A DNA stretch of 62,420 bases from Dokdonella immobilis (GCF_900115085.1 NZ_FOVF01000029.1:1-62420); one strand, 5' to 3'; numbered from the stretch's first letter, positions 45,049 to 54,590 are shown. Translations and numbers: made by a program. The notes: generated by a model not told the origin, from the letters alone.

Positions 45049-45156
45049 CGACTGCCCTGCCCGTTACGTACCCTGCCGCGGAAGGCCGTGTCCAGGCCAG
45101 CGAAACATGGGTCGATCGGAATCGGCGCAGCAGAGGATCCACCGCGCCAATCCGGT

Positions 45157-45381
45157 TCAGGCGACCTTTCTGGCGGACATCGACAGCACATCGTCGGTTG
45201 CCAGGGTCTTTCCGCCGATGGCCCAGTGACCGCTCTTCACCTCTTCGATCACGACCCAAGTGACCGGACGAAGCGCTTCGCCTTCGATCGATACCATGGT
45301 GTCGGTCAATTTTGCGGCGATTTCCTTCTTCTGCGAATCCGAGAAAACGCCTTCGATCAGTTTTACGTTGATAAGTGGCAT
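45157..45381 (-). CDS. 4-oxalocrotonate tautomerase family protein
   Basis: The 74-residue protein begins MPLINVKLIEGVFS, so Pro2 would be the catalytic N-terminal base after Met removal. FSDSQKKEIAAKLTDTM and VTWVVIEEVKSGHWAIGGK follow as in the family. It forms hexamers or dimers in relatives and isomerises enol-keto substrates. It converges with the AraC gene. Confidence 0.9.
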   Translation of the reverse strand: MPLINVKLIEGVFSDSQKKEIAAKLTDTMVSIEGEALRPVTWVVIEEVKSGHWAIGGKTLATDDVLSMSARKVA

Positions 45382-45994
45382 CGCTTGTTCCTGAGTTGAA
45401 TGGTGTGCCCCGACAACAGCGCCAGGGCCAGGAAAGTATCGCCAGAGTGCGCGAAACTTCGAATGATCCAGGCTCCATGGCGCTTGCTCGATACGCCAGC
45501 ATTCAAGGGCATGCGCGGTCGCCCAACGGTGGTCAGGCGTCGCTGCGAGGCGAAGAAACGTCGGACATCGACCGGACGCGGGATTGGCGCTGGGCAGAAT
45601 CGGCAGGATTCGGCCCGGTTGGATCTCGGAGTACGGCTGGGGCAGCGCTGCTGATCGGGCCGCCGACTGTCTCGATTTCGGATCCCTGGTGGGTACGAGA
45701 AATCCGGGATCGCTTCACCCGCTTCGGCTCGCGTTGAGCCGGGCCGGCCCTCAAGCGCATCGAAGGAAGCAATGATCGGACATGGCCGGAGCGGGACGGC
45801 AGCCCGGCGATGCCGCTTCGACAGACTCAGGGCCAACGGGTGCGGCAGGTCCGATGTTGATGGCGCAGGGTCGCCCCATCGATGAGCGAGGCGATTTCGC
45901 AGTCCGAACGCGCGCCGATACTCCAAACCAGCCGACAAGGTCCATCGGAATCCGTTCGCAGGTTCGCACCCGCATTCGAGCGCCCCCCACAAAG
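45382..45994. other. Non-coding stretch without recognised content
   Basis: I find no gene in these 613 bases. Open frames on both strands are short or composed of Arg/Ser/Pro-rich shadow text. Nothing that looks like an RNA gene or a strong terminator is seen. Confidence 0.5.
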
Positions 45995-47098
45995 CTACAG
46001 CTTGACCACGATGCCGCTCCGGCCCTTGGCCGGGTAGCGCGTGCTGAACGCGGCGCCGGGCTTCAGCGACTCGGCCTTCCAGGCGATGTTGTGGTCGGAG
46101 CGGTAGTTGAACCACAGCGTCGGTTTGCGCCGTGAGCCCTGGATCACCGCTTCGATCGCTTCCCTGTTCGGGTGGCCGAACTTGTCGCCGTTGGTGCTGA
46201 CCAGGTAGTGCCTTGCGTTGACCAGTTCGAGCAGTTCGGGGGTGATGTTGTTCTTGCTGCCGTGGTGGGCGAGTTTGAGTGCATCGACCTTGAGCGGTTT
46301 GGCCTTGGTGTAGCCCTGATCGCGCAGGGATTCGCAGACGACCTTGGCGTGCGCATCGGCGAGGAACAGGCACGACTTGCCGGCGAACTCGGCGAGGAAT
46401 GCGATGCTGCTGCCGTTGGCGTCACCGGAATCCTGACCTTTGAGCAGGCTGCGCAAGGTATCGGAAAGGTCATCCGGGCCGAGGGTCAGCTCGGCATCCG
46501 GATGGAACTTGTTTTCCTCGACCAGTTGGGCCCAGGCCGCGTCGAGGTCGCCGGGATCGATTTGCCACTTGTCGAGGTTCTTTTCCCAATCCTTCCTGAG
46601 TTTGGCGAGCGATTGCGCATTTGGCGAAACCAGGGTCAGGCGCATGCCGTCGGCCAGCTCGACCGCATCGCCGGGCAGCTTGCCGGTGCACACGGCCTTG
46701 CCGTCGAAACTCGCGTTCCAGCGTTCGAACGCGCGTCGATGGATCAGGGCGCTGAGGAACTCGCCTTCGCGACCGCCGAGGTCCGTCGCTTCGTCAATGT
46801 GCCGCCAGCCGTTGAACCAGATCTCCGCGGGATCGATCGGCCAGCGCTGGAACGGCTCGGCCATCAGGCGGACCAGGCCTTCGATGTGATCGGTGTCGAC
46901 ATGGCTGATGACCGCGAGCTCGACGCCGAGATCGCCGGCGGGCAAGCGTTCGAGCCGCGCCGAAACCTCGGGCCAGGCATTGATCGGGCCGCCGTCGATG
47001 AGGATGCGGCGGGTCAGTTCCTCGGTGCCGTATTCGATCCAGAGCGCGTCGCCGTGCTTGGCTGGCAGCATTTCGATGCGAAAGAATGGCTTGGACAT
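45995..47098 (-). CDS. MBL-fold hydrolase (ComEC-like)
   Basis: The 367-residue protein has the metallo-beta-lactamase signature ISHVDTDHIEGL near residue 65 (His and Asp-His ligands). The strand RILIDGGP precedes it, and LFLADAHAKVV and KLAHHGSKNNI follow, as in the ComEC-type nuclease domain. The enzyme could be a nuclease or phosphodiesterase. No signal peptide or membrane segment is seen. It is the last gene of the operon, 25 bases after the CHAT gene. Similar MBL domains are used as effectors in several conflict systems. Confidence 0.85.
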   Translation of the reverse strand: MSKPFFRIEMLPAKHGDALWIEYGTEELTRRILIDGGPINAWPEVSARLERLPAGDLGVELAVISHVDTDHIEGLVRLMAEPFQRWPIDPAEIWFNGWRHIDEATDLGGREGEFLSALIHRRAFERWNASFDGKAVCTGKLPGDAVELADGMRLTLVSPNAQSLAKLRKDWEKNLDKWQIDPGDLDAAWAQLVEENKFHPDAELTLGPDDLSDTLRSLLKGQDSGDANGSSIAFLAEFAGKSCLFLADAHAKVVCESLRDQGYTKAKPLKVDALKLAHHGSKNNITPELLELVNARHYLVSTNGDKFGHPNREAIEAVIQGSRRKPTLWFNYRSDHNIAWKAESLKPGAAFSTRYPAKGRSGIVVKL

Positions 47099-47123
47099 GA
47101 TGGCATCCTCGGGGAGGCTCTGA

Positions 47124-49994
47124 TCAGTTGGACAGCAGCCAGTCGGCGTCGCCGAAGCCGATCAGGCACAGCGGCATCAGTTCGCCATCGAGCAGCGCAT
47201 TGCGCTTGAGTTCGCGCATCGCTTCGCCGAGGCGGCGGGTCTGCGTGCGATCGGCGAAGGTCAGGCCCTGCATGAGGCGGGCAGCAACCTCGGCCGAATG
47301 CTCGGCCAGCACGGTGGCGACCGTTCCGACCACGGCGGCCGCACCACGGGTGCAGAAAACGGCGACCGGATTGGCATAGTCGTCGCCGGTGCCGGCCATG
47401 TCGCAACCGAGCAACGCGACCAGTGGCCGCTCGCCGCCCTCGGCGCTGGCACAGATATGCGCCGCGGTGATGCCGATGGTCTTGATCGGCTTGCCACCGA
47501 TTTCGATCGTCGCCGCACGGCCCGCGCCATCGGAGTGGGCGAGCGCGATCAGCACGGACGGACTGGCCTGGCCGACCTGCGCTTTCCAGTCGCTCCAGTC
47601 GGCGGCTTGATGGCCATCCAGCTGGGCGGCCTGCAGACGTTGGCGCAGGGGGCCGAGCTGCTCGTCCTTGACGCGCGCGCTCGAGCCGAACACGACCGCG
47701 CCGGCGATCTTCAATGTGTCGCGGCCGGCGACCGGCTCGGACTGCAGGCCGACCTCGCCTTCGAGGGCGAGGTCGGCCTGCAAGGCATGCCGCTCGATGA
47801 CCTTGCTGAGACCCCAGAAGCCCATCGGGCAGAACGTGCTGTCGTCGTGCTTGCAGGTCGCCGCGCATTGGCCGGCCTTGATCGCGTCGCGCCAGTGCGG
47901 GCACAACATCGCGTCGTCGGCCGGGGCGTCGTATTCGTAGATGAACTCGAACGGGATGACCACGGCGTCGCTGCGCGTACTGACGACCTGGATGAATTCG
48001 CCGTCGAACAGCTGCCTGCGCGCGGCCCCGGCCGCACCGGCGCGTTGCGGTTCGACGAGATAGAGATGCAGGTAGTTGCCGAGTTCGGCGAGATTGCGCA
48101 GCAGGGTCTTGCCCTTGTCGCTGTCGAGGCCGCCGGCGTAGTCCCGGGCCGTCCGGGCAACGCCACTGAGCAGCGCGTTGATGTCCTCGACGGTCTTCTC
48201 GACCACACGCAGGTTGGACAGCCAGGCCCGCTGACCGCCCATCGCATGGGCGACCGGCTGGTCGGTCGCGGCGTGGTTCAGCACATAGGCCAGGTCATAG
48301 CGCCGCCGATCCGGATCGGCGAGCATGCGCTTGACCTGCAAGACGCTTTCGAGGACCGGCGCCGTGCCGTTCGCCGAGGCGGCCTCGCTGGCACTGGCGG
48401 TCGCGCGCAATGCCGCGGTCTGGATCACCCGACCGCGATACAGCACGCTGATGCGGCCGTTGAACGGCTCCGCCGCGGCCGGCGTGAACTCGAAGGTGCA
48501 GGCCGTGCTGTTGCCGGTGCGGTGCAGGATGATGGCGGCGCCGAGCGGCACCGGCAGGTGCGTGGGTTCGGACAGCCAGACGTCGAGGTCCCAGCTGTCG
48601 AATTCCTGCGGCAGGGCATCTTCCGGGAACGGTTCCGGCAAGGCATTGGACTCGCGATCGGGCGGACCGATGTGCACACGCACGCGCGCGACCAGCCCGA
48701 CCACGAAACCGCGGCTGGCAGGGATCTCGTTGTCGTTGCGCACGATCGAGGCGCGCTGCTGCAGATAGCGGTTGGCCGAGACCGCCGCCTCGGCGCGCTC
48801 GAGTGCCTCGGCGGCCTGGACCAGGCGTGTGGCACCGGCCGATTCGTGATCATAGGGTGCCTCGAGCCGCTCGTAGTCGGGTACCTCGGGCTCGGCTCCG
48901 GCTGCCGCTGCCGCTGCCGCGTCGGCAGCGGATTCGCCGCCGAGCGATTCCAGACCATCGGACTGTTGCACCGTATCCGAACCAAGCGACTCGAGTCCCG
49001 ATGGCGCACGCGGTACCGGCGCCGGCAGGTCGGGAACCTGGGGCATGATCGCGCCGAGTTCGGCGCGCAACGGGGCTGGCAGTCGGACCGCGCGCTGCAC
49101 GTTGCGCGAGCGTTCCTGCAGGCGACGGGCGACGCGACGGATGGTGAAGCGCGCGAGTTCGTCGCAGAGGCCGACGATGGCCGGCTGCGGCAAATCGCGA
49201 AACGCCTGGCAGGCCGCGACATCGACGCGCCGGGCATGCGAGAGCTGTTCGACGAAGCGGTTGATGCGACCCGGCAGGTCGATGCCAGGATCGTCTTCGA
49301 ACAGGACGAATCCGCCAGACTGGGTGGCGTCGACGAGGCCGAGGATGCGCGCGTGATCCTCCCTCGCCAGCGGCCCCGGTGCGCGCGCGAAGAGGATGTT
49401 GGCCGACACCTGGCCGCCGTCCAGATATGCCGCAAGCCCATCGAAATCTCCGGACAGCATGAGGACATCGCAGGCGAAGCACTCGCTGCCCGAACCGACC
49501 ATGCGGGCGAGTCCGCTCGCTGGCCAGAGTCCCGTGGCGTCCCTGATTGCGGCGCGGTCGATGTCCTCGAGGGCGGCGATGCGCAACGGCCAGCCGAGCA
49601 TGCGGTTGCTCAGCAGCGGCAGGCGCAGCGAGGTCACCGGAACGAGCCGGTACAGGGAGGTCAGCCAGGCCGGATCGTCCTCGGCGGTTGGCCATTCGGC
49701 GACGCGCACCGGAACCTTGTCGAGCCGGGCGCCGATCCGTGCATTCCAGCCGGCGAGCCAATCCGGCGCCGGCAGGGCCTGCAGGCGCTGGGCGAACGAA
49801 CCGGCAAAGCGCGGCGCGGTCCAGCCCAGTTCGCCGCTTCGCGCAGCACGTGACGTGATCCGACCGAGCCAGTCATCGAGTACGCCTTGCGCGGGACGCA
49901 ATGCGGTGACTGCGCCTAGAGCAAGCCACAGTCGCGCGAAGGCGGTCTCGTCGAGGCCTGCCGCCCAGTTCCTCCATTGACTGTAATCGCTCAC
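47124..49994 (-). CDS. CHAT-domain (caspase-like) protein
   Basis: The 956-residue protein starts at a GTG overlapping the previous stop (GTGA). The C-terminal quarter is a CHAT peptidase: His820 in LIALAHSDG and Cys864 in VALLGCDMAGTGDD, followed by CTRGAAAVVGTVATVLAEHS, the typical end of the fold. The N-terminal 330 residues hold no domain I know. A Ser/Ala-rich linker follows (about 335-385, with two GLESLG words), then a beta-rich region (about 430-570). Residues about 680-720 carry a Cys-rich insert (CPHWRDAIKAGQCAATCKHD, then C-P) that may bind metal. It is soluble. CHAT proteases act in gasdermin, Craspase and other programmed death systems. Confidence 0.85.
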   Translation of the reverse strand: MSDYSQWRNWAAGLDETAFARLWLALGAVTALRPAQGVLDDWLGRITSRAARSGELGWTAPRFAGSFAQRLQALPAPDWLAGWNARIGARLDKVPVRVAEWPTAEDDPAWLTSLYRLVPVTSLRLPLLSNRMLGWPLRIAALEDIDRAAIRDATGLWPASGLARMVGSGSECFACDVLMLSGDFDGLAAYLDGGQVSANILFARAPGPLAREDHARILGLVDATQSGGFVLFEDDPGIDLPGRINRFVEQLSHARRVDVAACQAFRDLPQPAIVGLCDELARFTIRRVARRLQERSRNVQRAVRLPAPLRAELGAIMPQVPDLPAPVPRAPSGLESLGSDTVQQSDGLESLGGESAADAAAAAAAGAEPEVPDYERLEAPYDHESAGATRLVQAAEALERAEAAVSANRYLQQRASIVRNDNEIPASRGFVVGLVARVRVHIGPPDRESNALPEPFPEDALPQEFDSWDLDVWLSEPTHLPVPLGAAIILHRTGNSTACTFEFTPAAAEPFNGRISVLYRGRVIQTAALRATASASEAASANGTAPVLESVLQVKRMLADPDRRRYDLAYVLNHAATDQPVAHAMGGQRAWLSNLRVVEKTVEDINALLSGVARTARDYAGGLDSDKGKTLLRNLAELGNYLHLYLVEPQRAGAAGAARRQLFDGEFIQVVSTRSDAVVIPFEFIYEYDAPADDAMLCPHWRDAIKAGQCAATCKHDDSTFCPMGFWGLSKVIERHALQADLALEGEVGLQSEPVAGRDTLKIAGAVVFGSSARVKDEQLGPLRQRLQAAQLDGHQAADWSDWKAQVGQASPSVLIALAHSDGAGRAATIEIGGKPIKTIGITAAHICASAEGGERPLVALLGCDMAGTGDDYANPVAVFCTRGAAAVVGTVATVLAEHSAEVAARLMQGLTFADRTQTRRLGEAMRELKRNALLDGELMPLCLIGFGDADWLLSN

Positions 49995-51226
49995 TGGGTG
50001 GGCTCCGCCTTGCGTGTGTCCTGGACCTCGGAGGAAAGCCGCCGGGCCAGACTGGCGCGCCGTTCATCGCCGAGCACGCGGAACAGGACGGCGAGGTTGT
50101 CGAGCACTTCGGTGTTGCGCGGATCGTCCTGCGAGGCCTGCGCGAGCGCGGTGGCGACCCTGCGCACGACGACGTCATCGAGACGGATCGCGTCGTAGGG
50201 CCGTTCGCCCTGTTGCTTGAAGGCGTCGGCCAGCGTGCTCAGGGCCAGGAAGTCGGCATAGGGCGCGCCGAAGTCGCTGGCTTTGGCGCCATCCCAGCGC
50301 GCGAGGTAGACCTCCGCCGGCCGGAATGTCCTGCCGCGCAGATCGGCCAGCACGGCGAGCTGGCGCGCCACGACCAGGGTATCGCGCGCGAGATCCTTCG
50401 AAGGCGTCGGCGCCGGTCCGCCATCGCCGAACTTGAGCAGGGCGCCGACGAACGAGGCGGTACCGAGCAGTTGCGCGCATTCGCGCGTGCAGTCGGTGGC
50501 ACCCTGGACCCAGCCCGCCCTGCCGTCCACGACGAACTTCGACCAGCCGCCGCGCGTTTCGGTGACCGTCATCGCCGAGTATTTGGGGATGCGCGCGGAA
50601 ATCGCCGCGCTGCGCGATGGCGCGGCGCGCACGACGTTGCCGGCGCTGGCCATGGCCGCGAGCGTCGTGGCGAACTCGCGAGGCATGCGCACGTGCTGGA
50701 CCTGCAGCCGGGTCGGCGAAATGCGCGCATGCAGGGTTTCCCCACCCATGGCCTGCGGCAGTTTCAGTTCCCAGGCATAGGATCGGGCGACGACCGGATC
50801 GGGCAACTGGGCCTGCACGTCGATGAGGATCGACGACTCGTCGCGACGCACCACGCCCCAGATCGCGAGGCTGGCCTGCTGCGCGCGGACGACCAGGTCG
50901 ACCTTGTCGAAATAGCTCTGCGGATGCTTCCGTGTCGGCGCCAGCGAGCCGTAGTAGTTGAGCACGCCGAGCGACCCAAGGCCGCTGCGCAGAAGCACTT
51001 CGCGCGCGATCAGGGTCGACACCGCGCTGCCGAGGCCGGTGCCATCGGGGTCCTCGAACTCGAACACGGCGATGCGGTATTTCGCGTCCGGCAAGTGCAG
51101 CGGCGGTGCACGGCCGGCCAGCACGCTGTCGATGTCCTCGTTCACATCGACACCGATGATGGCGTGCGCGAGCGGCGCCAGGGCGAACAGGCACAGGCCC
51201 ATCAGGACGAGCTGGATCCGCTTCAT
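49991..51226 (-). CDS. Exported protein with CsgG-like and SH3-like parts
   Basis: The product has 411 residues from the ATG at 51226, overlapping the lipoprotein stop (TGATG). The signal peptide is RIQLVLMGLCLFALAPLAHA. Residues about 45-140 (RIAVFEFEDPDGTGLGSAVS, then LIAREVLLRSGLG) resemble the nucleotide-free CsgG/TolB-N type fold. Residues about 205-250 (ISARIPKYSAMTVTETRGGW and RAGWV) look like a bacterial SH3 domain. A C-terminal helical repeat (NTEVLDNLAVLFRVLGDERR) could be TPR-like. It probably acts at the inner face of the outer membrane with the lipoprotein. Confidence 0.7.
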   Translation of the reverse strand: MKRIQLVLMGLCLFALAPLAHAIIGVDVNEDIDSVLAGRAPPLHLPDAKYRIAVFEFEDPDGTGLGSAVSTLIAREVLLRSGLGSLGVLNYYGSLAPTRKHPQSYFDKVDLVVRAQQASLAIWGVVRRDESSILIDVQAQLPDPVVARSYAWELKLPQAMGGETLHARISPTRLQVQHVRMPREFATTLAAMASAGNVVRAAPSRSAAISARIPKYSAMTVTETRGGWSKFVVDGRAGWVQGATDCTRECAQLLGTASFVGALLKFGDGGPAPTPSKDLARDTLVVARQLAVLADLRGRTFRPAEVYLARWDGAKASDFGAPYADFLALSTLADAFKQQGERPYDAIRLDDVVVRRVATALAQASQDDPRNTEVLDNLAVLFRVLGDERRASLARRLSSEVQDTRKAEPTQ

Positions 51227-52158
51227 CACAGCAACCCCCGGTTCGGCAGGGCCGCCCTGCAGTCTTCGCGCAAACCGAGCAGGGTATCGGGCAGGTTGCC
51301 GAGCAGGCGCTCGGAAGCGGCGATCAGGTCGATGCACTCCTGCGGCTTGTTGGCCAGCTTGTAGCCGATCGCGAGTGCCGTCAGCACCGCGGCATTGGCC
51401 TCGGGCGCGAGTCGGGCCAGTTGCGGATCGTCGAGATCGACATCGAGACTGGTGGCGGTCATCGGCGCACTCAGCACGCCGTAACCGTCGGCCACCGCAA
51501 TCTGCACCTTGACCTTGACCGGATCGGGACTGGTGACGTAACCGCCGACGTAGGCATCCGCCCCGAACAAGCGTGCGTAGCCGCCGTAGCGTTCCGGCAC
51601 CTTCGGCTCGGCCGCACTGCACGGAAAGATGCGCGGCTGCGCATCGGCTGCGAAGTTGGCCTTCTGGATCTGGACCAGCAGGTTGTAGCGCAGGGTATCG
51701 GCTATGCGATCGGACAGGGCCGGATCGGGACGCCCGCTGGCCGGGCGGAAATGGCCGACGATCACGGCCGGGCGCTGCTTCTGGATGCAGGCGGACACGC
51801 CCGCTGGAACCAGGCGCAGGCCGTAGCTGTTTTGCGTGGTCTTACCCTTGATCACTTCGACCTTGTCGACCGCGACATCGTAGCCGTCGACCGATGCACT
51901 GAGGTCGACCGACAACGGTGCACTGTCGGGCGCGGTTTCGAACTGCAGTTCGAAGTGGCCGTCGGAATCGCTCAGCGCGCTTGCTTGGCCCTGCGCACCG
52001 AGCGCGAGAGAGACGCGGGCGCCGGCCAGCGGCTCGTCGGTGGCGGCATCGCGGACATTGCCGATCACGGCGGTGGTGAGCGGAGGCGGCTTCGGGTGGC
52101 AGCCAGCGATCAGGACCACCGCGATGCCGATTGCACTAGTTCGGTACCAGCACGACAT
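51226..52158 (-). CDS. Lipoprotein with carboxypeptidase regulatory-like domain
   Basis: The product has 310 residues from the ATG at 52158, which lies inside the end of the protease gene (23-base overlap). A lipobox IAVVLIAGC gives lipidation near Cys19-20. The text IGNVRDAATDEPLAGARVSL and SDSDGHFELQFET is a carboxypeptidase regulatory-like (transthyretin-fold) domain. The rest includes IADTLRYNLLVQIQKANFA, reminiscent of periplasmic TolB-N/CsgG-like folds, and ends with helical text. It is probably anchored in the outer membrane. Confidence 0.75.
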   Translation of the reverse strand: MSCWYRTSAIGIAVVLIAGCHPKPPPLTTAVIGNVRDAATDEPLAGARVSLALGAQGQASALSDSDGHFELQFETAPDSAPLSVDLSASVDGYDVAVDKVEVIKGKTTQNSYGLRLVPAGVSACIQKQRPAVIVGHFRPASGRPDPALSDRIADTLRYNLLVQIQKANFAADAQPRIFPCSAAEPKVPERYGGYARLFGADAYVGGYVTSPDPVKVKVQIAVADGYGVLSAPMTATSLDVDLDDPQLARLAPEANAAVLTALAIGYKLANKPQECIDLIAASERLLGNLPDTLLGLREDCRAALPNRGLL

Positions 52159-53317
52159 GCGCACCCTCCAGTTCGTAATCGCCCTGCGCGCGCGGACAGC
52201 CGGCCATGTCCACGGGGCGCGAAGCGGCTTCATCGAAGCGCAGGCTGAATTGCCAGTGTTCGCCGGCGGCCATGCGCGGCAATGCAAGTTCGGCCGCCCC
52301 GCCGGGTGTGAGCACCTCGGAACGGGTCAGCCCATCCGCGCGGACCACGTCGATGACGCGAGCCACGCGGCCCGGTGCGCCGGCGCTGACGCGGACCTCG
52401 AGCCGGCAATCGCGCGGGCGCGTGTATTGCCAGAGACCCGCGGCGACAAGGGCCATGACGACGATCGCGGCCAGCGTGCGCATGAGCCAGGGTGAAACCG
52501 GCGGCGGCGCAGTCGGTGTGGTCGGCCAGGCATTGCGACGTGTATCCAGCGCATCGCGGATATGGGTGATCGCGATCGCGTTGCGCTGCAGGGCGCCATC
52601 GTCAGCGGCACGATGCAGGCCGACCAGGGCGCCGTCTTCGTCGAAGAGGCCACCGCCACTCATGCCGGGGCGGGTCTCGTCGACGCCGGACAGGCTGAGC
52701 ATGCCGGGCTCGGGCGTGCGCTCCTGGCTGAACGGGCCGGTCGCGAGATTCTCCACGACGCTGCCGTTGACCCAGATGCGCGTGCCGGCGGCATGACGGG
52801 TCAGGCCGGCGCCGCCCGGATAGCCGACGATACGCACCGGCGCGCCATCCTCGATATCGGCCCAGCGCAACGGACGGCCTTCGTTCTGGAAGGTCGGGTC
52901 GGCGATGTCGAGCAGGACCCAGTCGTTCGGCGCGGTGCGCAGTTCGTCGGGCAATGCCGCCGCTGCACCGCCACAGGGCGAGAGCACGCTCAGGCGGGCG
53001 GAATAGATGTCCGGGTGCTCGCCGCAGCGGCGCTTGTCCCTGTAGGTGCGGGTATAACCCTGGCCCGGTCGCCAGCAGAGGATCTCGTCGTGGACCGGGC
53101 CACCCCAATCGCCGCTGACCGGATCCTTGCGGCGCACCACATGGGCACAGGTCAACAGATAGCGTCGCACCTGGCGCGGTTCGTCGCGCTGCTCGATTTC
53201 GACGAGCACGCCGCTGCCCATCGACGCCGCGTCTTCCGATGCGTAATCGCCTTCGCCACAGGCGCGGGCCTCGATGTACCAGACCCTCTGCCTGATATCG
53301 GAAACGAGCTTGCTCAA
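52136..53317 (-). CDS. Membrane-anchored trypsin-like serine protease
   Basis: The 393-residue protein has a trypsin-fold domain at the N-terminus with the full triad: His59 in LLTCAHVV, Asp132 in NDWVLLD, and Ser220 in RPGMSGGGLF. A single membrane segment lies at about 277-297 (LMRTLAAIVVMALVAAGLW), followed by a beta-rich C-terminal domain with two cysteines. Without a signal peptide, the protease domain would face the cytoplasm and the C-terminal domain the periplasm. It overlaps the DUF2235 stop (ATGA). Confidence 0.85.
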   Translation of the reverse strand: MSKLVSDIRQRVWYIEARACGEGDYASEDAASMGSGVLVEIEQRDEPRQVRRYLLTCAHVVRRKDPVSGDWGGPVHDEILCWRPGQGYTRTYRDKRRCGEHPDIYSARLSVLSPCGGAAAALPDELRTAPNDWVLLDIADPTFQNEGRPLRWADIEDGAPVRIVGYPGGAGLTRHAAGTRIWVNGSVVENLATGPFSQERTPEPGMLSLSGVDETRPGMSGGGLFDEDGALVGLHRAADDGALQRNAIAITHIRDALDTRRNAWPTTPTAPPPVSPWLMRTLAAIVVMALVAAGLWQYTRPRDCRLEVRVSAGAPGRVARVIDVVRADGLTRSEVLTPGGAAELALPRMAAGEHWQFSLRFDEAASRPVDMAGCPRAQGDYELEGAHVVLVPN

Positions 53318-54387
53318 GGTTTGTGTCCGCGTTCTATCCTCGTCGTATCGACCACGCGAATCTCACCGCTGTCGATGTAGGCCTTCAGATTGGAGGGCTG
53401 GTAGGCGCAACGCGCATCGTTGAAACGATCGAGTGCGGACTGGTGCACGGCCTCGCCGTGCAGCCGGTGTTTGCCGATCTCGCGGATGTTGCGTCCCATC
53501 ACCCGATAGGCGGCCGTCATCGAGTCCTTGAGATCGGAATAGTAGACCGGCGCGAAGAAGTTCAGATAGGCGGTGTTGAACTGAAGCCCGAGCGCCTCGG
53601 CTTTTTCGACGACCCAGTGCAGGGCCTCGTTGGCCAGTCCGTCGGGGGTGTAGCCGCCGCCGATGTTGCTGTGCACGCCGGCGAACCAGGCCTGCTCGAG
53701 CCGACCCTGCCAGTCCGGCGGACGTATCCAGAGATCGGGCGCGAACGGCACGCGCTGTTCATCGATGGCCATCGCGTGGATGGCGTTTTCGACATGCCGG
53801 TTGAGGGTGATGTCGTGGTACTTGTACTTGTTGCGATTGAGCACGCGGCCCAGCAATCCCGGTGCGCCGAGCGAGCCGACCGTGTCCCAGACGCCTATCA
53901 TTCGGATCGGCGGACACTCGCGGCGGACCTTGACGTTGTGGAAGCACTGCTTCCAGCGTTCCGAACCGGGCTGTTCGTCGCTTTCGTAGCAGGAGAAGAC
54001 GTCGGGCACGTAATAGTCGTCGCCCTTGTCGAGCAGGCCGACCCGATTCATGAAACCGGCCAGGGTGCGTACGGTGAATGCGCCGCGGCTGAATCCGAAC
54101 AGGTAGATCTCGTCGCCTTCCTCGTAGTTGTAGCTGAGGAAGCGGTAGCTGTCGCGCACGTTGCGCTCGATGCCACGGCCGAAAGCACCGCCGGTGACCT
54201 TGTCGAGCCCGCCGCTGGTACCGACACCTTCGTCGTAGAAGACAATCTGGTCGACGCCGTCGTGTGCCCGCGGCAGGACCGCCCGGGCCAGTTTCGTCAC
54301 ATTGGTCGGGCGGCGCTTGCCGGTGTCTTCGTCGAGTTGATCGCGCACGTTCCATGTGCCATCGGCACAGATGACGATCCGCTTCAT
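53314..54387 (-). CDS. DUF2235 (Tle1-like) alpha/beta hydrolase
   Basis: The 357-residue protein has the DUF2235 pattern: VICADGTWN near residue 6, FYDEGVGTSGG near 50, GFSRGAFTVRTLAGF with Ser100 as nucleophile, IGVWDTVGSLGAPG (Asp) and AWFAGVHSNIGGGY (His). Members include the type VI phospholipase effectors Tle1. Neither a signal peptide nor a VgrG/Hcp neighbour is seen, so it is more likely a resident enzyme than a T6SS cargo. AGGAGAAG lies seven bases before the start. It opens the overlapped operon. Confidence 0.87.
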   Translation of the reverse strand: MKRIVICADGTWNVRDQLDEDTGKRRPTNVTKLARAVLPRAHDGVDQIVFYDEGVGTSGGLDKVTGGAFGRGIERNVRDSYRFLSYNYEEGDEIYLFGFSRGAFTVRTLAGFMNRVGLLDKGDDYYVPDVFSCYESDEQPGSERWKQCFHNVKVRRECPPIRMIGVWDTVGSLGAPGLLGRVLNRNKYKYHDITLNRHVENAIHAMAIDEQRVPFAPDLWIRPPDWQGRLEQAWFAGVHSNIGGGYTPDGLANEALHWVVEKAEALGLQFNTAYLNFFAPVYYSDLKDSMTAAYRVMGRNIREIGKHRLHGEAVHQSALDRFNDARCAYQPSNLKAYIDSGEIRVVDTTRIERGHKP

Positions 54388-54478
54388 GAGCTTCTCCTGC
54401 CCCGATGACCCAATCGACTCGCGTCGAAAAATCGGCCGGTTTCGGGAACCTCGAAACCGCTCGGACTCCGCGCACTGG

Positions 54479-54505
54479 AATATACTTTTTCCTGCGCAAA
54501 GTCAA
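54479..54505 (-). promoter_or_regulatory. Candidate promoter of the DUF2235-CHAT operon
   Basis: On the minus strand TTGACT (54500-54505) and TATATT (54479-54484) are separated by 15 bp, slightly short. The stretch is the only A+T-rich patch in the 203-base gap before the DUF2235 gene. Confidence 0.4.
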
Positions 54506-54590
54506 ACAGGACAGGCGCTCGACTCGCGCCATCCCCATCGCTCCGGTTCGGGTCACGCCGGCGACCCCGGCCCCGCGCACCGAGGAGCCA

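Noticed and set aside
45363..46373. Open frame of 336 residues on the minus strand
   Set aside because: It overlaps the MBL gene in another frame and has low-complexity Arg/Pro/Gln text.
47298..49853. Open frame of 851 residues on the plus strand
   Set aside because: It is antisense to the CHAT gene and has no recognisable domain or start site.
53314..54387. Reading DUF2235 as a type VI secretion effector
   Set aside because: No VgrG, Hcp, PAAR or immunity gene is adjacent. The gene is coupled to the trypsin-like protease instead.
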